Positions 63,624 to 64,000 of a DNA stretch of 64,000 nt are shown one piece after another; within the stretch, counting starts at the first letter, position 1; every line of letters begins with the position of its first letter. The notes beneath the pieces are model-generated. The model was given only the letters and a program-made list of their open reading frames with translations. It ran no database searches and was not told the DNA's origin. Made by a program: the position numbers and the translations under genes. This DNA is from an uncultured Bacteroidales bacterium (GTDB lineage Bacteria; Bacteroidota; Bacteroidia; Bacteroidales; Muribaculaceae), in NCBI GenBank assembly GCA_902774055.1, contig CACYGX010000005.1:62001-126000 (forward strand), read 5' to 3'.

Positions 63624-64000
63624 ATGGAATTACCATTTGCTGAATCTTGGAAAATCAAGATGATCGAGCCGCTTCGCAAGAGCACTCGCGCCGAGCGTGA
63701 GCAATGGCTCAAAGAAGCTCACAACAACGTTTTCATGCTCAAGGCTGAGCAGGTTTACATCGACTGCCTCACCGACTCGGGTACGGGCGCAATGAGCGAC
63801 CGCCAGTGGGCCGAGATGATGCTGGGCGACGAGAGCTACGCCGGTGCCACCTCGTTCTACAAGTTTGAGAGCGTCGTACAACGCATCTTCGGCTTCAAGT
63901 ATGTCATCCCCACCCACCAGGGCCGTGCAGCCGAGAACGTGCTGTTCTCCTATCTGGTGAAGGAAGGTAACGTCATCCCCGGCAACGCCCACTTCGACAC
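63624..64000 (+). CDS. tnaA: Tryptophanase, N-terminal part only
   Basis: The first 125 codons before the right edge: MELPFAESWKIKMIEPLRKSTRAERE, then LTDSGTGAMSDRQWAEMMLGDESYAG and YVIPTHQGRAAENVLFS. These are the N-terminal hallmarks of the beta-eliminating lyases tryptophanase and tyrosine phenol-lyase; the AAEN reading favours tryptophanase. A PLP enzyme that splits tryptophan to indole, pyruvate and ammonia. The PLP lysine lies beyond the window. Confidence 0.88.
   Translation, partial: MELPFAESWKIKMIEPLRKSTRAEREQWLKEAHNNVFMLKAEQVYIDCLTDSGTGAMSDRQWAEMMLGDESYAGATSFYKFESVVQRIFGFKYVIPTHQGRAAENVLFSYLVKEGNVIPGNAHFD

Overview
The window is a 64-kb chromosomal stretch of a member of the Bacteroidales, most likely Muribaculaceae or a close relative (inference). 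The signs are promoters of the Bacteroidota type (-7 element TAnnTTTG, often with a TTTG about 20 bases upstream), almost no Shine-Dalgarno sequences, and typical families: DUF4923, DUF4369, DUF2490, GIN-domain proteins, type IX secretion-like C termini, a C10 protease with a dockerin, and a three-domain IspG. There is no rRNA, one tRNA-Leu, no transposase and no CRISPR array.

Layout. 1-2.6 kb: minus-strand operon of a VTC-type polyphosphate polymerase, DUF4956 membrane protein, DUF2490 outer-membrane protein and a (cut) lipoprotein. 2.8-3.5 kb: DUF4923 lipoprotein. 3.6-7.9 kb: a three-gene operon of a membrane zinc-ribbon protein, a CHASE2 sensor without an output domain, and a secreted caspase-fold/Sel1-repeat protein. 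8.2-12.7 kb: TPR protein, pyrH, PhzF-family protein, acyl-CoA ligase. 12.9-13.9 kb: an AT-rich islet with a cut-short HNH-repeat protein and a GIY-YIG-like protein, lying against a frameshifted comM; pepP follows. 17.1 kb: tRNA-Leu. 17.3-24.3 kb: rpoN, PAP2-family protein, ispG and a DUF4369 lipoprotein, then dusB and a GIN-domain protein. 24.5-32.9 kb: a 1295-residue secreted SGNH hydrolase, a Cys/Lys repeat protein, panB, a MATE exporter and an esterase. 33-39.8 kb: an ECF sigma factor, anti-sigma-like protein, coiled-coil protein, TonB-receptor-like barrel and M1-like peptidase, all reading the same way. 40-47.5 kb: a DUF4143 ATPase, a lipoprotein, the C10 protease, a Na/Pi cotransporter and a beta-helix protein. 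47.5-51.9 kb: accessory cassettes. 52-64 kb: metG, an rRNA methyltransferase, gyrB, a second DUF4143 ATPase, an aspartic protease with PDZ, a BlaR1-TonB/BlaI pair, a Pmp3-family peptide and the start of tryptophanase.

The strongest candidate for something undescribed is 47.5-51.9 kb. Three copies of a 165-175-bp structured intergenic repeat bracket two cassettes: an EcoRI-family adenine methyltransferase with a DUF262-HNH protein, and an AAA ATPase. The methyltransferase has a 270-nt leader that can fold into several long helices, two of which exclude each other, with a possible 58-codon leader ORF inside; this looks like an RNA switch or attenuator on a restriction-modification-like locus.

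Other notable structure: both DUF4143 ATPase genes carry short direct repeats at 32-33-bp spacing over their promoters; four copies of a gene-end repeat headed GGCATCCGCA, each followed by a long AT-rich hairpin; a parS-like 16-mer at the start of the TonB-receptor-like gene; and a duplicated promoter block at 41.3 kb. All functions are read from sequence motifs by eye; no database search or folding program was run.
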